Shown piece after piece: positions 12,285 to 12,375 of a stretch of 12,375 nt of DNA. The notes below the pieces were generated by a model, which was not told the origin of the DNA, ran no database searches, and saw nothing but the letters and a program-made list of their open reading frames with translations. Origin of the DNA: JBCBSS01 sp039819065. Lineage in GTDB: Bacteria; Bacteroidota; Bacteroidia; Cytophagales; Cyclobacteriaceae. Within the stretch, counting starts at the first letter, position 1. Every line of letters starts with the position of its first letter. Position numbers and translations under genes: made by a program. The stretch spans positions 1 to 12,375 of the forward strand of contig JBCBSS010000191.1 of the NCBI GenBank assembly GCA_039819065.1, read 5' to 3'.

Positions 12285-12375
12285 TCAGTAAAGTTCGTCT
12301 AATGACATTTTTAAATATGTATTGATCGGCTTCTTAAGTACCAACAGGGCCATCAATAAATATTTAAAAATGTCA
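12285..12375 (-). CDS. ftsX: Cell division protein FtsX, C-terminal end only
   Basis: An open frame enters from the right edge and stops at 12285-12287 after 29 complete codons. It ends in INTYLKMSLDELY, which fits the usual (x)KYLKM.LDELY ending of Bacteroidota FtsX, and it sits 2 nt before the DUF3098 gene, the expected order. FtsX is the membrane partner of the FtsE ATPase in division. The preceding residues (DIFKYLLMALLVL) are encoded by the outer arm of a long inverted repeat and look less like the usual last membrane helix than expected; see the separate note. Only the tail is visible, so integrity cannot be judged. Confidence 0.7.
   Translation of the reverse strand, partial: DIFKYLLMALLVLKKPINTYLKMSLDELY
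12303..12375. repeat. Long imperfect inverted repeat at the window edge, inside ftsX
   Basis: The left arm (12303-12330) starts TGACATTTTTAAATAT. The right arm (12349-12375) ends ATATTTAAAAATGTCA. The arms pair over 16 perfect bp, one mismatch, 7 bp, a 1-nt bulge and 3 bp, around an 18-nt loop (12331-12348). The repeat reaches exactly the last base, so it may continue outside. Confidence 0.85.

Noticed and set aside
1..12375. CRISPR array, insertion sequence, tRNA/rRNA gene, phage or toxin-antitoxin module
   Set aside because: No direct-repeat array, transposase, cloverleaf, phage-like gene or paired small toxin-antitoxin genes were seen in the window.

Overview
The window looks like a chromosomal segment from a member of the Bacteroidota, most likely a gliding or free-living Cytophagales-type bacterium. 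The reasons are: a GldC gliding-motility protein; a DUF3098 protein between ftsX and uppP; a TonB-dependent receptor with an N-terminal carboxypeptidase-regulatory-like domain; a lipoprotein with an acidic export signal after its lipid cysteine; a short TruB without a PUA domain; and start codons preceded by A-rich sequence rather than a strong Shine-Dalgarno. No rRNA, tRNA, insertion sequence, phage gene or CRISPR array is visible. The order- and genus-level placement is inference.

Layout: positions 1-649 carry no convincing gene but hold two intrinsic terminators on the + strand (27-53 and 342-376), other hairpins and promoter-like boxes. The stretch 249-376 could encode a small RNA. The only forward gene (650-1276) encodes a small secreted protein built from two copies of a beta-sandwich module. 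It converges with a reverse-strand sigma-54-type response regulator (1366-2757), whose upstream region has a clean palindrome. A strong bidirectional terminator (3035-3065) then separates the regulator from a two-gene unit on the - strand: a TonB-dependent outer-membrane receptor (7572-4735) followed by a surface-type SGNH/GDSL hydrolase lipoprotein (4719-3088). These two probably work together, with the lipoprotein cleaving an ester substrate at the cell surface and the receptor importing a product.

From 12375 down to 7870, tightly spaced - strand genes form a probable operon: ftsX (3' end only), DUF3098, uppP (bacA), truB, ribF, scoA, scoB and gldC. The first part is housekeeping: cell division, undecaprenyl-phosphate recycling, tRNA pseudouridine-55 and FMN/FAD synthesis. 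It is followed by both subunits of a 3-oxoacid CoA-transferase and a gliding-motility gene. A two-tier hairpin (7800-7834) lies beyond gldC.

Most genes are ordinary for the phylum. The points most worth a second look are the candidate small RNA at 249-376, the palindrome upstream of the response regulator, the tandem-module secreted protein, the receptor/SGNH pair, and a long imperfect inverted repeat that covers the 3' end of ftsX and runs exactly to the window edge. I saw no convincing new defence or mobile system.
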